Shown here piece by piece: positions 10,885 through 19,928 of a DNA stretch of 23,359 bases (positions are counted from its first letter, which is position 1; every line of letters starts with the position of its first letter). The position numbers and the translations under genes were made by a program. The stretch comes from Pelomyxa schiedti. Lineage: Eukaryota > Evosea > Pelobiontida > Pelomyxidae. Location: the NCBI GenBank assembly GCA_020536535.1, contig JAHLWZ010000537.1:1024-24382 (forward strand). Reading direction: 5' to 3'. Below the pieces are notes generated by a model. That model did no database searches and had not been told where the DNA came from. It worked only from the letters and a program-made list of their open reading frames with translations.

Positions 10885-11001
10885 GCCAACATCAAGGTGC
10901 AGTGCTTTTGGGAAATCTGTGGGATAATCAGTAGGTACGCCAAGTTGCCAACTGTCAATTTGGGCCAGACTTCAAAGATCAAAATGCACATTCTCCCATT
11001 T
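10885..11001 (+). promoter_or_regulatory. Conserved upstream block of gene C
   Basis: Identical by eye to 1082-1198, including the AGTTG-C-CAACT inverted repeat. Here the conserved ATG (10984) is in frame with the main coding region of C without an intervening stop. Confidence 0.6.
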
Positions 11002-11178
11002 CCTCTGTGCCTGCTTCCCCCGAAGGGGAACCCGTGGAGTCTTTTTGGTGGGACGAGATTTGATGTGTCCGGACTTTTCTTGCCCGGACTAAGGGCGAAA
11101 AAGGGCACGAGAAAGAAAAAATACGAACCAAACAAACATACAAAAGTTGCATTCAAAACTCCATCCACCCTTTCATCG

Positions 11179-12489
11179 ATGCAGGGCTGCCCGTCGTGCT
11201 CTTCCTCGGGCAGCAGCTCGTCCTCTGTCGAGGAGGAATGCGACGTGCACCATTTCCGGAATACCTGGTGCACCCCTGACCAAAACAGTCCAGTCTCACG
11301 CTGCTACGGTGTTGTAGTTCACCCCACCATCGGCGTTCCATTGCAGTTTGTTGCCAACTATCAACAGCAACGGCTACTGCAACAGTACCAGCAACAGCAA
11401 CAACCCTTGCTGTATTATAACTCTTATCCCCCACAGAGACAACTCAATTTCAACAAGACACCGAAATCGCGGACCTCGCGGTTACAAAAAAGGAACGCCG
11501 GGCCCAAGTTGTCCGCCTCCGCGGTCCCTGTTTCTTCCTCCACTTCTTGTACCAACGGTTCCATAAATTATCCCACTCCTGCTTCTACTTCTTTGAGCTG
11601 CTTCACTCCCTTTCCTGTCACTTTGTCACAAAATCCACCGATGATGACGCAGTGGGCTCCGCCTGCTCCTCCATCTTCTCTTTGGACTGGTTACTCTTCC
11701 ACACACCTGACGGCCCCTTGTCGCCGTGCTCCGCAGAGACAAGTCCCTCCAGCTCAACCGTCATCCCTTGCATCAGAGACAGACTATCCAGCACAAGGTG
11801 GAGGTGCTCAACACACCAGTGCCACCACAACTACCCCAACAGTAGCTTCTACTTCAAAGCAACCAACAAAAAAAGAAAAAAAACCAACAACAAAAAACTC
11901 TTTTGGTTTGAAAGAAAAGCCAACTGTCACAGTGGGAGCTGCAACAGTAGCAGCACCAGAAAAGTCCGAGACTCACAAAAAGCCAGCATGCTCACTTCCA
12001 TTACCTTCACAAACAGAGTTGATGCCTCCACCAAAAATCAACAAGACAGTGAATGGAGACGTGAAGAACTCAAAGGGCAAGAGTACTCAACAAACAAGCC
12101 GTTGCTCACAACCAACACAGAACACTGCAATGCCACAGAAAGAAATCGTCTCCAAAAAGAAGTGCAGTGATATGATTCCCGAGAGTGTTCATGGTGCAGA
12201 AAAGCAGCCTCCCGAGGTCATTATTTCATCACGAAAGGGAGTTTCACAACGAGATCAAAGTTCTTCTGTAAGGTCTCGAGGCAGTGATAAAACTGCGTTG
12301 CCTGCTCCACAACGGGATTTGAAGACAGCAGAAAATGATCACCACCAACAGCAGCAGACAAGGCAAACGAGTGTGCATCAACACCATTCTGAGAACAGGA
12401 AGCCAGTTGAAAGGAGCCATGACAACTCAACAAGAAAGAGTATCACCCATTCCTTTTCTTCAAAGAGGCGAAGTAGGAGCAGAAGCAGA

Positions 12490-12531
<42 letters not shown>

Positions 12532-14995
12532 GGAAAAACGAAGAGAGGAAGCAGCCCCCGAAGGCACAAGAGACCAACGAGCAGAAGCCCAACAAGGAGG
12601 GAAGACATCAGTGTTCACAAGATTATTTCAAGCCACGGTGGTGCCCCACTGCACTCTGCCCCAAATAGAGAAAGACAACAACAGAACCGGGATGTGAAAG
12701 CCGAAACACAGCAAGCACCATCAAGCACAAGTGAGGGGAAAAAAGAAGTTGTGGTTGTTGTGCCTTGTGCTCCTATCTCCAGTTCCAATTCCAATTTCAC
12801 TTCGAGTTCCTCTTTGGTCGAATCAAGCCAACCACCTGTGCCGGTGCCTCTCACAAACTCAGTTTCTGTTCCAATCCCTGAAAAATATACAGGAAAGTCA
12901 GTGCAACAAGAATTGCCAACAACTAACGGTAGTTGTTCTGGCGCTGATGGTGTTGTTGATGAGGCATCAGAAAATTCCGTTTCCGAATCAACAAGAGCTC
13001 TGAGCAAAGACCCCATCATCAATAACAGCCAAGAAATTCCGAGCGGTGATCATATTCCCGCTTCTGATGAATCTGTTTTCTCCAATCCACCTCAGACCGC
13101 ATCACTTGGGCCCATCCAACAACAGCAACAACCCGACGTTTCCTCAGAACTCAACGCTAAAATCTCTCCTCCTACTCAAGTTTCCTCTCAAATTGTTGTC
13201 ATCACGCCACAGCCACAGCCAGCACCACTCGAGGCACCACCACCTCATATTCCTCTCCATGCTCCCCCATCACCACCACCTCGCCAGAGTGATGCCAATT
13301 TCAATGTCACAAGCCCACCTCCTCCGGTTCTGTCACCGGTCCTCTCACCGTTGAATAGAGATGCCTCCTCGTCTGGCAACTCTTCCTCTGTCTTTGAAAG
13401 GTGTTCCGTTTCATCCACTAGGTATCCTTCACCTCTTCCCCACGAAACCGATGCACACATGAAAGAATCCTCTCCAACTGTGCCGTTCAAATCGCCAGAT
13501 GAAACTGAAAATACCTCACCTTTACATCCTCTGCCACTGAGGGCTACTGCAGATCCAGAGTGTATCAAAGACCAATTGCCAATTGGAAATGAAAGCTCAG
13601 AAGTTCTTCCTGGAGAACCAGCCGTGATAACAGACGAGACTATTCCACCTGCACAGCAAAGTGGTGGTGCACCTCACAACTTCCAGGGACCTGCTACGCA
13701 GCCGGTGGACTCTCCTTCGTTCAATGCTGACCCAGCAGCTTTCCATCAAATACCCAATTCGTGCTCTGGAGGTGCACTGTGCACACAATGCTGTGCGGCT
13801 CCCCTTCCAGAGACCACCTGTCCCTCCTTACATTTAGCGATGATGCCGATGCCATCACCAGCATGCACAAGTCATCCCTTCCTGAATGATACAAGCCCAT
13901 TGGATCCCTTGATAAGCAAGTTGTCTGATTTTCTGTTTCCTACAGAGCCGGTTCGTAAAAAACTCCAACAAGTTGGCTCTCACTTTCGTCTTAATGGTCA
14001 ATGAATAGATTGTCGATAAGGTGGAGTTTCTTGGCAATCTCATTTCATCTTTGGAGGGATATTCAGCTTCAGCTTGGGAGCGTCGGGATTTCTCACACCA
14101 ATTTGTGTTGTATGTCTCGAAAGTTTTTGTAACACTCATCTCACTCTGCTTCAGGGATGTGTCCTGCCAACTGCTGAAAGGAAGATATCTCGCTGAGAGA
14201 TACACCTTGTTGTGCACTGAAACAAACGCAGTGTTGGTAATACTAGCCTCCAAACCCAAAAGCAAAGAAAAAGCTGCACCCTCTCAGGCACCTCCAGCAT
14301 CATCAGGCTCAGTTCCGCCACCGCCTCACGAATCACCACCGACTCCTGGTCCAGTTGACCCCGGATTCGATTTTGACGACTTTTCAATGTTCCCACCACC
14401 ACCGTCGCCATTCACCATGTCATGCCCATATCCTCAATCTGATCATGATAATATCCCACAGCATCACCAGCCACAACAACAGTTCTCTGTTCAAGTTTTT
14501 GCACCCCCAACCAATACTCAGCCCCAAATCCCACAACCACCAACACCACTCCCTGTGCTCATTATCCCACAACAACAACCGGCACCACCTCCTCCTCAAC
14601 AGCAACAGCAGCAACAACAACAACAGCAGCCACAGCAATCACAGCAACCAAGAGAGCTAAGTGAAAGTGAGTTGCGCAAGAAGGAGCGCAGAAGGGCGCG
14701 CAGGTTGTTCCTCATGAGCATGGAGAACCTGTGCATAGAGCTGGGAGTGCAGCTGAAATACATGGAGACCATGCTCATTACGCCGCAGCGGTGGTGGATC
14801 CCGAACGCGATCAACCTGATCCCGCTCCCGCTTCCGACGACGCAGTTCCCGCATTGCTGCTTCATGGTCAACGACGATCACGTGAGGGTGCTCTGGGATT
14901 GGGTCTGTCGGTGCCGAGCGGCGCTGGTGACCGACCCGTCCGATCACACCCCCACGCCGTCGCGCCAGAGCCCCGCTGACCCCTCCAACTCGTGA
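11179..14995 (+). CDS. Array gene C: three-exon RS/Q/P-rich protein, close paralogue of A
   Basis: Exons 11179-13950, 14009-14109 and 14155-14995 (TGA) give 1237 aa. The straight frame stops at 14004 inside intron 1; removing 58 nt restores frame and joins FLFPTEP to IVDKVEFLGNLISSLE, as in the uninterrupted A. The start is chosen as for A (ATCGATGCAGG, MQGCP). ATG 10984 would add 65 residues including a basic KKGTRKKK stretch. Shared with A: Ser-rich N-terminus, ELMPPPKINKTVNGD, NRKPVERSHDNSTRK, Arg/Ser repeat (about 429-451), EDIS(I/V)HKIISSHGGAPLHSAP, KKEVVVVVPCAP, module 1 from about residue 906, an expanded poly-Gln linker, module 2 (about 1128-1218) and the end SRQSPADPSNS. The last 330 bases are much richer in G+C than the equivalent of A. 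Function unknown. Confidence 0.84.
12466..12531 (+). repeat. (AGCAGG)n hexanucleotide repeat coding Arg-Ser in gene C
   Basis: About ten nearly perfect AGCAGG/AGCAGA units encode a longer Arg-Ser run than in A. The flanking protein is conserved (KTKRGS(G/S)PRRHK), so the difference is in unit number. Confidence 0.87.
13951..14008 (+). other. Intron 1 of gene C (conserved site 1, phase 0), 58 nt
   Basis: GTTCGT donor (non-consensus), CTTAAT branch-like sequence, GAATAG acceptor. The in-frame TGA at 14002-14004 lies inside it. Removal is required to continue the frame and restores a junction identical in position to the uninterrupted sequence of A. Confidence 0.82.
14110..14154 (+). other. Intron 2 of gene C (conserved site 2, phase 2), 45 nt, frame-neutral
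   Basis: GTATGT donor, GTAAC branch-like sequence and CTGCTTCAG acceptor. It differs from the intron of A at one of 45 bases. It is a multiple of three and has no in-frame stop. Confidence 0.8.
14599..14649 (+). repeat. CAG/CAA trinucleotide tract (poly-Gln) in gene C
   Basis: Mixed CAG and CAA codons encode about 11 consecutive Gln, then a PQQSQQ tail, in the linker between modules 1 and 2. The equivalent linker of A has only short Gln runs. Confidence 0.85.
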
Positions 14996-15450
14996 CATGT
15001 CTGGCTTACTGCTTGCTCCTTGCAAGGAGCATGCTGCTGCTGGCTTTTGTGTAATTTTATTTTTTTGGTTTTTGGTTTTGGCGAACTTAACTTGGTTTCG
15101 AGGAAAGCAATCAATCCTGTAATCATCACCTTCTAAAAACAAGGGAGAATCGATCGACGCCTTGGACGAGCCACAACAGATGATCAGGAATAGGGTGAGA
15201 GAAGGGGGATATCAACTTCGGGGGTCCGTACCGAATCCCAAGTTGGAACAATCAAGGAGCAGGACGATGACATGGGGCCATTTGCGCGCATGTCACGGGG
15301 CCTGTGGGTGGGTCGTCATCTTACTTCGCAAGGCCCATGCAACATAATTACGTTTACACTGAAAATAAGAATCAAGTTAAAAAAAAGTTTTTTTTTAGAA
15401 AAAGAGCAAAAAGGAAAAACCGTGTTGTGTGTGACTGTGTACCTATATAC
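14996..15450. other. Convergent 3' spacer between gene C and the minus-strand gene
   Basis: The part next to C is its 3' flank. It has an 18-nt perfect palindrome (15014-15031), a T-rich stretch TTTTATTTTTTTGG (15047-15062), and ACTTGGTTTCGAGGAAA (about 15092), all of which except the palindrome have counterparts after A. Similarity to the A flank continues to about 15265 (CCCAAGTTGGAACAATCAAGGA) and then stops. The remainder, with an A/T run at 15375-15420, is presumably the 3' flank of the minus-strand gene. No gene seen. Confidence 0.5.
15014..15031. repeat. 18-nt perfect palindrome just after the gene C stop
   Basis: TGCTCCTTGCAAGGAGCA equals its own reverse complement. In the transcript it could fold into a 7-bp stem with a TGCA loop, 18 bases after the stop codon. 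The A flank lacks it. Confidence 0.7.
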
Positions 15451-17922
15451 CTATGTGCTATTGCCATTGAATCCCCAAGGCATTGTTTGTGTGCCTGGAA
15501 AATATGGGGTATAGACGGGAAATTGCTGAACTTGGGGATACATGTTGGGGATAGGGGCTTCTGTAGATGGTGGGGTCACGAGGGCAATGGTTGGGGGTTC
15601 ACTGTGATTCTTATTCTTGTGGTGGTGCTTTGATTTCTTCTCGGTAGTAATAGCAGCAGAGTGCGGAACCGGCTGAAGAGATACTTGTGGAACTGGCGGA
15701 AGTGATGCTAGTGGAACCGGAACCTGCTGAAGTGCCGCTTGTGGAACCGGCTGAATTGATGCTTGTGGAACTTGCAGAACCGGTTGTTGTTTGTGGTGCC
15801 TGGATTGTTTGTGTGAGTGGTGTTGTGGGACTTGAAATTCTGCGGCAGTTTGCTGTTGTAAGTGCAGGGGTGGTTGGGTAATCTGCACCTGCATTTGGAC
15901 ATGGTGCGGAGGCAGAGATGAAAGCGCTGGTGTTTGTTGCATTCCTTGAGCTGCAAAAGATACTAAGGGGGCGTTTTGAAAAGGAGATTGGTTGGTGGCA
16001 TCGTTGAGAGGGGATATAGGGCCTCCCTGATTCTGGCGTACTTGAGGTACCAGTGAGACTGGGGCTAGGTGCTGGCACCTGGGGCACATAACCCAAAAAT
16101 CCTGGCCATTTGGGTGGGAGCCCAACATGAAATCTGAGGACGTATGTTTCCGGGGTCTTTTTCTAGCCCTGGTATCAACGTCCTCATCTTCATTTGAGCT
16201 ACTATATTCTACTCCATCATCATCATCAGAATGCAAAGGGCGTTGTGGAGTAATCATGGGCCCAAATTGATAGTAGCTTTGTTCTGGCCAGTTCATTGTA
16301 TAGATCAGTGGCGCAACCTGTCTCTCCCCCATGCTTTGGAAACGGGGACCTGTTTGGACTTGATCTTCTTGCCATGGCTTGTGCTTTCGCTTCTCTCTCG
16401 TCGATTTTGTCTGCCGTCTGACTGGAATTGACTGCAGTTGAGTGTCTACCTCCTCTGGATTTGGGTCACTTTCTTCAGGTGCTTCACTTTCACTTTCTTC
16501 ACTTTCGCTAGCCTGTGCATCACTTTCGTCACTTTCATCACATGCCTCATTTTGGAGATCCTTTATCTGCAGGACTGGGGAGGAGCTTCGTGCGAGTTTG
16601 TTCTTGACGCCTTTTTCTGGAACTGTAACTTCGGGATGTTTTGGAATTGGTGCTTCTTGGTTTGTACAAGCTGGTTCTGGCAGAATCACTTGTGAAGTAC
16701 TAGGGTGAGTAGTTGATGATTGGAGTCTAGATGCTTCTTGTTGGGGGTCTTCAGAGCTATTGGGTTCATCGCCATCAGGATCAGAATCATGCCTGAGTGT
16801 AATTGTTAACGGTTTTATGAAATAGAAAAGTGGGGGAGGCTACTTCGAGGGTGAGGAGTGAGTGGTTCTCTGTCGTTGTGGCTTCGATTGATTCTCAGGA
16901 GTATCCTCCTTTATATTTCCGTCTTGACTTCTCCTTTCGTGCTTATCGTTATCTTTCTCCATTCTGTCATCTCTCTCCCTTTCTCTTCCCTGGTCATCCC
17001 TCTTCTTATCTCTGTCCTTATCCTTGTCCCTATCCTTATCCCTATCCTTTTCCCTACCTCTTTCCCTATCGCTTTCCTTGTCTCTGTGCCTTTCCCTTTC
17101 CTTTCCTGAATTCCTATCGCGGTCCTTTTTCTCCCTTTCCACCTTCTCATCCTTTTCTCTAGCCCTGTTCTTATCCCTATCTCTTTCTCTATCCCTGTCC
17201 CTATCCCTATCCCTTTCTCTATCCCTGTCCCTCTCCTTATTCCTATCCCTTTCCCTGTCCCTATCCCTATCCCGGTCCCGGTCCCTGTTGTCCCCCACCC
17301 TCCTCCTGTTCCCATTAGCCCAGTCCAAGTGATAGCCCCAGCGGCCCCACGCCCCTGTGCGCCTCCCATATCCCCCATTGCCCCCCACCTCGTGTTGCCG
17401 CTGCGGCCTGTGCCCCACCGACCCACTCGAGTAGCCGCTGCCGCCCCCGCGCGGCTTCTCGTGCCGCGGGGCCTCCTCCTTCTTCTGCTGTTGCTCCTGA
17501 TGTTGCGACTGCGGCTGATGCTGGTGCTGGTGCTGATGCGCCTGCTGTGGACGAGACTGCGCCTGTTTTTGCTGCTGCTGCTCGGGCTGCTCCGCGCCGC
17601 GGCTGGCGTCCGTCCCCGCATCCTCCGCGGTCGGGCGCCTCGGGGCCGGCTCAGCTGTCGCGGCTGCCACCGCCGCGGGGGCGGCCGGGCTTGTGCTCGT
17701 GCTCGTGGTGGCGAGTAGGGCGGAGCTCACGGGAGCGGGCGGGGGCTGGCGCCCGCCGGTCGCCGCGGGCGGCGGCGTCGACTGCTTCTCGGCCGGTTGA
17801 TCGCCCCCGCTGGCCGCTCCCTGCGGCGTCGGCTGCGGAGACGCCTGGGGCTCCCCGCCGGCGGGCTTATTGTTCTGCTGGGTTGTGGTGGGTGCCTCTT
17901 GTGCGGCCTCCACCTCGCTCAT
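15451..17922 (-). CDS. Two-exon RGG-like and RD/RE-repeat protein of unknown family
   Basis: Exon 1 is 17922-16844 and exon 2 is 16792-15451 (TAG), giving 806 aa. Start is ATG 17922. Order: Ala/Pro/Thr-rich N-terminus; Gln/His-rich stretch (about 110-160); Gly/Arg/Tyr segment (about 165-205, RGGGSGYSSGS...GGYGRR); Arg-Asp/Arg-Glu/Lys-Asp repeat (about 207-330); then, in exon 2, acidic Ser/Glu blocks (about 437-467 and 547-570), a lone CPRC knuckle near 595, Gln/Pro-rich sequence with 8-residue VPQ repeats (about 696-737) and a His/Lys-rich tail. RD repeats of this kind are known in RNA-processing proteins such as the U1-70K and NELF-E tails, but no RNA-binding domain is visible, so the role is open. 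It is convergent with C and divergent from the 520-aa gene. Confidence 0.75.
15661..15783 (-). repeat. 24-nt coding minisatellite (VPQxxxQP repeats)
   Basis: About four and a half degenerate 24-nt units, seen on the + strand as variants of TGTGGAACCGGCTGAANTGA, encode VPQASIQP, VPQAALQQ, VPLASLPP and VPQVSLQP. Confidence 0.75.
16793..16843 (-). other. Intron of the minus-strand gene, 51 nt, with in-frame stop
   Basis: On the minus strand it begins GTAGCC, has a pyrimidine-rich stretch, a CGTTAAC branch-like sequence and ends CACTCAG. The donor GT overlaps the TAG (16842-16840) that would end exon 1; it is the only GT in the last 80 bases of that frame. The length is divisible by three and the frame on both sides is the same, so splicing fuses 360 codons to the 446 downstream ones. 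Confidence 0.72.
16950..17300 (-). repeat. Arg-Asp/Arg-Glu coding repeat with G-run periodicity
   Basis: Hexanucleotide-like units (AGGGAT, AGGGAC, AGAGAA on the minus strand) encode RDRDRERD. At 17247-17285 seven GGG triplets recur every six bases on the coding strand, and at 17193-17213 four more do so. Confidence 0.85.
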
Positions 17923-18365
17923 TTTTGGTTTCGTGTTTCGTTTGGTTGGCCGCTATTAACAGAAATCAGGGACCTTACTCCGTTGAACAAAGTCAATTGC
18001 AATGTTGGACCTTAGTCACTTCTCTCAGCTTCGTGTCCTTGTCATCGTCACTATCGCCTTTTTTTCCTTAAGGGCGCCACCTCTTGGAATGAATATTTTC
18101 CTCCCCTTTTACAAAGGCCATTATCCAGATTTCGAGTTTCGTTGGCGCCCAACTTCAAGCAGCCGAGAACGCATGGGACTTCCAGAACCAGAGAGCAGAC
18201 AAAAAAGGACAGCGTTGCCGGAGAAGAAGGCCTTCAAGGCCACACAGCCACATGGTTCGTTGAAGTGGTGGCAGCGCCCCCGCTGCTTTAGACATCCTAA
18301 GTGGCAACACACTCGCGATACCAAATGCACGTCTGTTCTTCAGTTCGAATCGAGGCCACAAGACG
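17923..18365. promoter_or_regulatory. Divergent spacer, putative bidirectional promoter
   Basis: It lies between two start codons facing away from each other. A frame from ATG 18002 to 18403 overlaps the start of the 520-aa gene but has no recognisable features, so it is treated as leader sequence. No clear TATA box or CAAGTTG motif is seen here, unlike the array spacers. Confidence 0.4.
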
Positions 18366-19928
18366 ATGTCCCTGCACTCGACTACGTCGACCACGACAAC
18401 TAGTGCATCTGGCACTGCGGCTTTCATGACTGCTGAAACTGGTACTGAAGACAAACCAGCAGAAAAACAAGGACTAAAGAAGGCGGCAGGAACAGCAGAG
18501 GCCGCTGTGCCAGCCGAATTCGCCCTGCTGCCACCGGTTTGCAACGTGCAGGGGTTTATACCTTTGGGAATCCACACTGAGAGCGCCGAGTCAAGAGAAG
18601 AGTTTAAGCAGCCTCCCAGGGGATCCGTTCGCCTATGGGCACGTGACCAATTCATGGCGTTCCTGGGCCTATCCATCAAGAGGTGCCGCCGCATAACCAA
18701 GAGTGGTGTTTTTACCACTTACGGCTTTGAACACACACGGTTGCACCGCACGGCGATCTCATTGGTTGGGCGGCTTGTGTGGGATTATGCATGCGTTGGG
18801 TTGACGAGGAGATATTGCATTGGGTTCCAGGGGGAGTTCAGCACTGTCGATGAGCTGCTGGTCACATTTGGGGTGTCACCACTGGTGATGGGGGTGACGG
18901 AAGGGCTCAGATGGTGGGTAGGCTTCGACTTTGCTCACCGAAAGAGAGCATACAACCAGCGCAGATGTGCACACGTTGATTCAAACGGAAAGGTGAGTGT
19001 GTGGAGACCTGAATCAAATAAGGGAGCCGGCGTTGGGCATGTCAGAAGCAGCATCATGGATCATCTATATGCCCGCAGTTTTTCAGTATTCAGTTTTGGA
19101 TGGAAAGCTCATTCAAACAGAAAGTGGCATGTACTTCTTTCGAACCATAATACCATCACCATTGTGGATCTTGTTGGTAACCGCACTAAAGAGGAAAAAG
19201 CAAGCACAGATGCTGAAAACGCAGACATCTGCTCTGTGGCTATTCCCATCCCCCGAGAACATATAAGGTACCACAAGCACCTGTTTTTCAACCCAACGGA
19301 ACCGGATGAAGCCGTGATCTATGTCCACGATACCCAAGACTCCGATGTTCAACTTTTTATTGTCGACCTTGCACAGACTTATTCACTACGGGTTTTCACC
19401 TGCACCACCAAGGTTATCAGACTCGATGTGCCGTATGAAGGCTGCACGAACCCCTGGGGGTCGCCCATTCTGACGAAACCCAATGGCGAACGCTGCTTCC
19501 TTTTCCTTGATGCCCGTCCGGCTGTGCCGAACACGGTTCCGGTTCTTGAGGCAGTCCCGCCGAATTATTCCGAGCCCGGAACAACCGTGATTGTTCACAA
19601 ACTCGTTGCGCCGCCGGCGATCCTACCAGTAATTTCACCACTCAGCAAATCGCTTTTTTGCATCTCCACCAGTGATGGCTCTCACACACTCTGGGATTAC
19701 TCTGACATCACCAGCGGAATTATAGCTCCAATCTTCTCTGGAAATCAACGAGATACCACAGTTGTGGCAGAGACCGGGTTGCTCTTTCAGCAGGTCCACG
19801 ATCCCGCTGCAAACACAATAACCATCCAAGTCACTTGCCCGATGTCCCACTTGCTCACACTGCAAGTCCAAGACACCTGCAGTGGTATTACCTACGGACC
19901 TGCAACAGCAACTTCCTTCCTTCTCTGA
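18366..19928 (+). CDS. 520-aa protein of unknown family, strand-rich C-terminal half
   Basis: ATG 18366 to TGA; a second in-frame ATG at 18426 is an alternative start. Residues 1-50 are Ser/Thr/Ala-rich and low in complexity. From about residue 80 the protein is globular: WARDQFMAFLGLSIKRCRR, then GRLVWDYACVGLTRRY. From about 230 it has repeated segments with alternating hydrophobics, such as KWHVLLSNHNTITIVDLVG, EAVIYVHDTQDSDVQLFIVDL, RCFLFLDARP and LFCISTSDGSHTLWDY, that look like beta strands of a propeller-like fold. No catalytic motif or membrane segment is seen. No intron is needed: a GTGAGT at 18993 has no acceptor nearby that keeps frame. It may belong to a lineage-specific family; I cannot name it. 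Confidence 0.85.
   Translation: MSLHSTTSTTTTSASGTAAFMTAETGTEDKPAEKQGLKKAAGTAEAAVPAEFALLPPVCNVQGFIPLGIHTESAESREEFKQPPRGSVRLWARDQFMAFLGLSIKRCRRITKSGVFTTYGFEHTRLHRTAISLVGRLVWDYACVGLTRRYCIGFQGEFSTVDELLVTFGVSPLVMGVTEGLRWWVGFDFAHRKRAYNQRRCAHVDSNGKVSVWRPESNKGAGVGHVRSSIMDHLYARSFSVFSFGWKAHSNRKWHVLLSNHNTITIVDLVGNRTKEEKASTDAENADICSVAIPIPREHIRYHKHLFFNPTEPDEAVIYVHDTQDSDVQLFIVDLAQTYSLRVFTCTTKVIRLDVPYEGCTNPWGSPILTKPNGERCFLFLDARPAVPNTVPVLEAVPPNYSEPGTTVIVHKLVAPPAILPVISPLSKSLFCISTSDGSHTLWDYSDITSGIIAPIFSGNQRDTTVVAETGLLFQQVHDPAANTITIQVTCPMSHLLTLQVQDTCSGITYGPATATSFLL

Noticed and set aside
12466-12531. CRISPR-like or satellite array
   Set aside because: Units are 6 nt, in frame and coding Arg-Ser, with no spacers.
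13951-14020. Gene C as two separate genes split near 14004
   Set aside because: A 58-nt intron with the stop inside it gives the same junction as the uninterrupted gene A.
14657-15142. Minus-strand 161-aa frame over the end of C
   Set aside because: It is a by-product of the G+C-rich antisense of C exon 3 and runs into the 3' spacer; no homologue-like sequence is present opposite A.
17024-17332. Plus-strand Leu/Ser repeat frame
   Set aside because: It is the antisense of the RD/RE repeat; low complexity with no other support.
18002-18403. A 133-aa gene or N-terminal extension of the 520-aa gene
   Set aside because: Different frame, no intron found that joins it convincingly, and composition typical of a leader.
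18993-19093. Intron in the 520-aa gene starting GTGAGT
   Set aside because: Tested acceptors gave lengths 53, 59, 86, 94 and 101, none keeping frame, and the unspliced frame continues with plausible protein.
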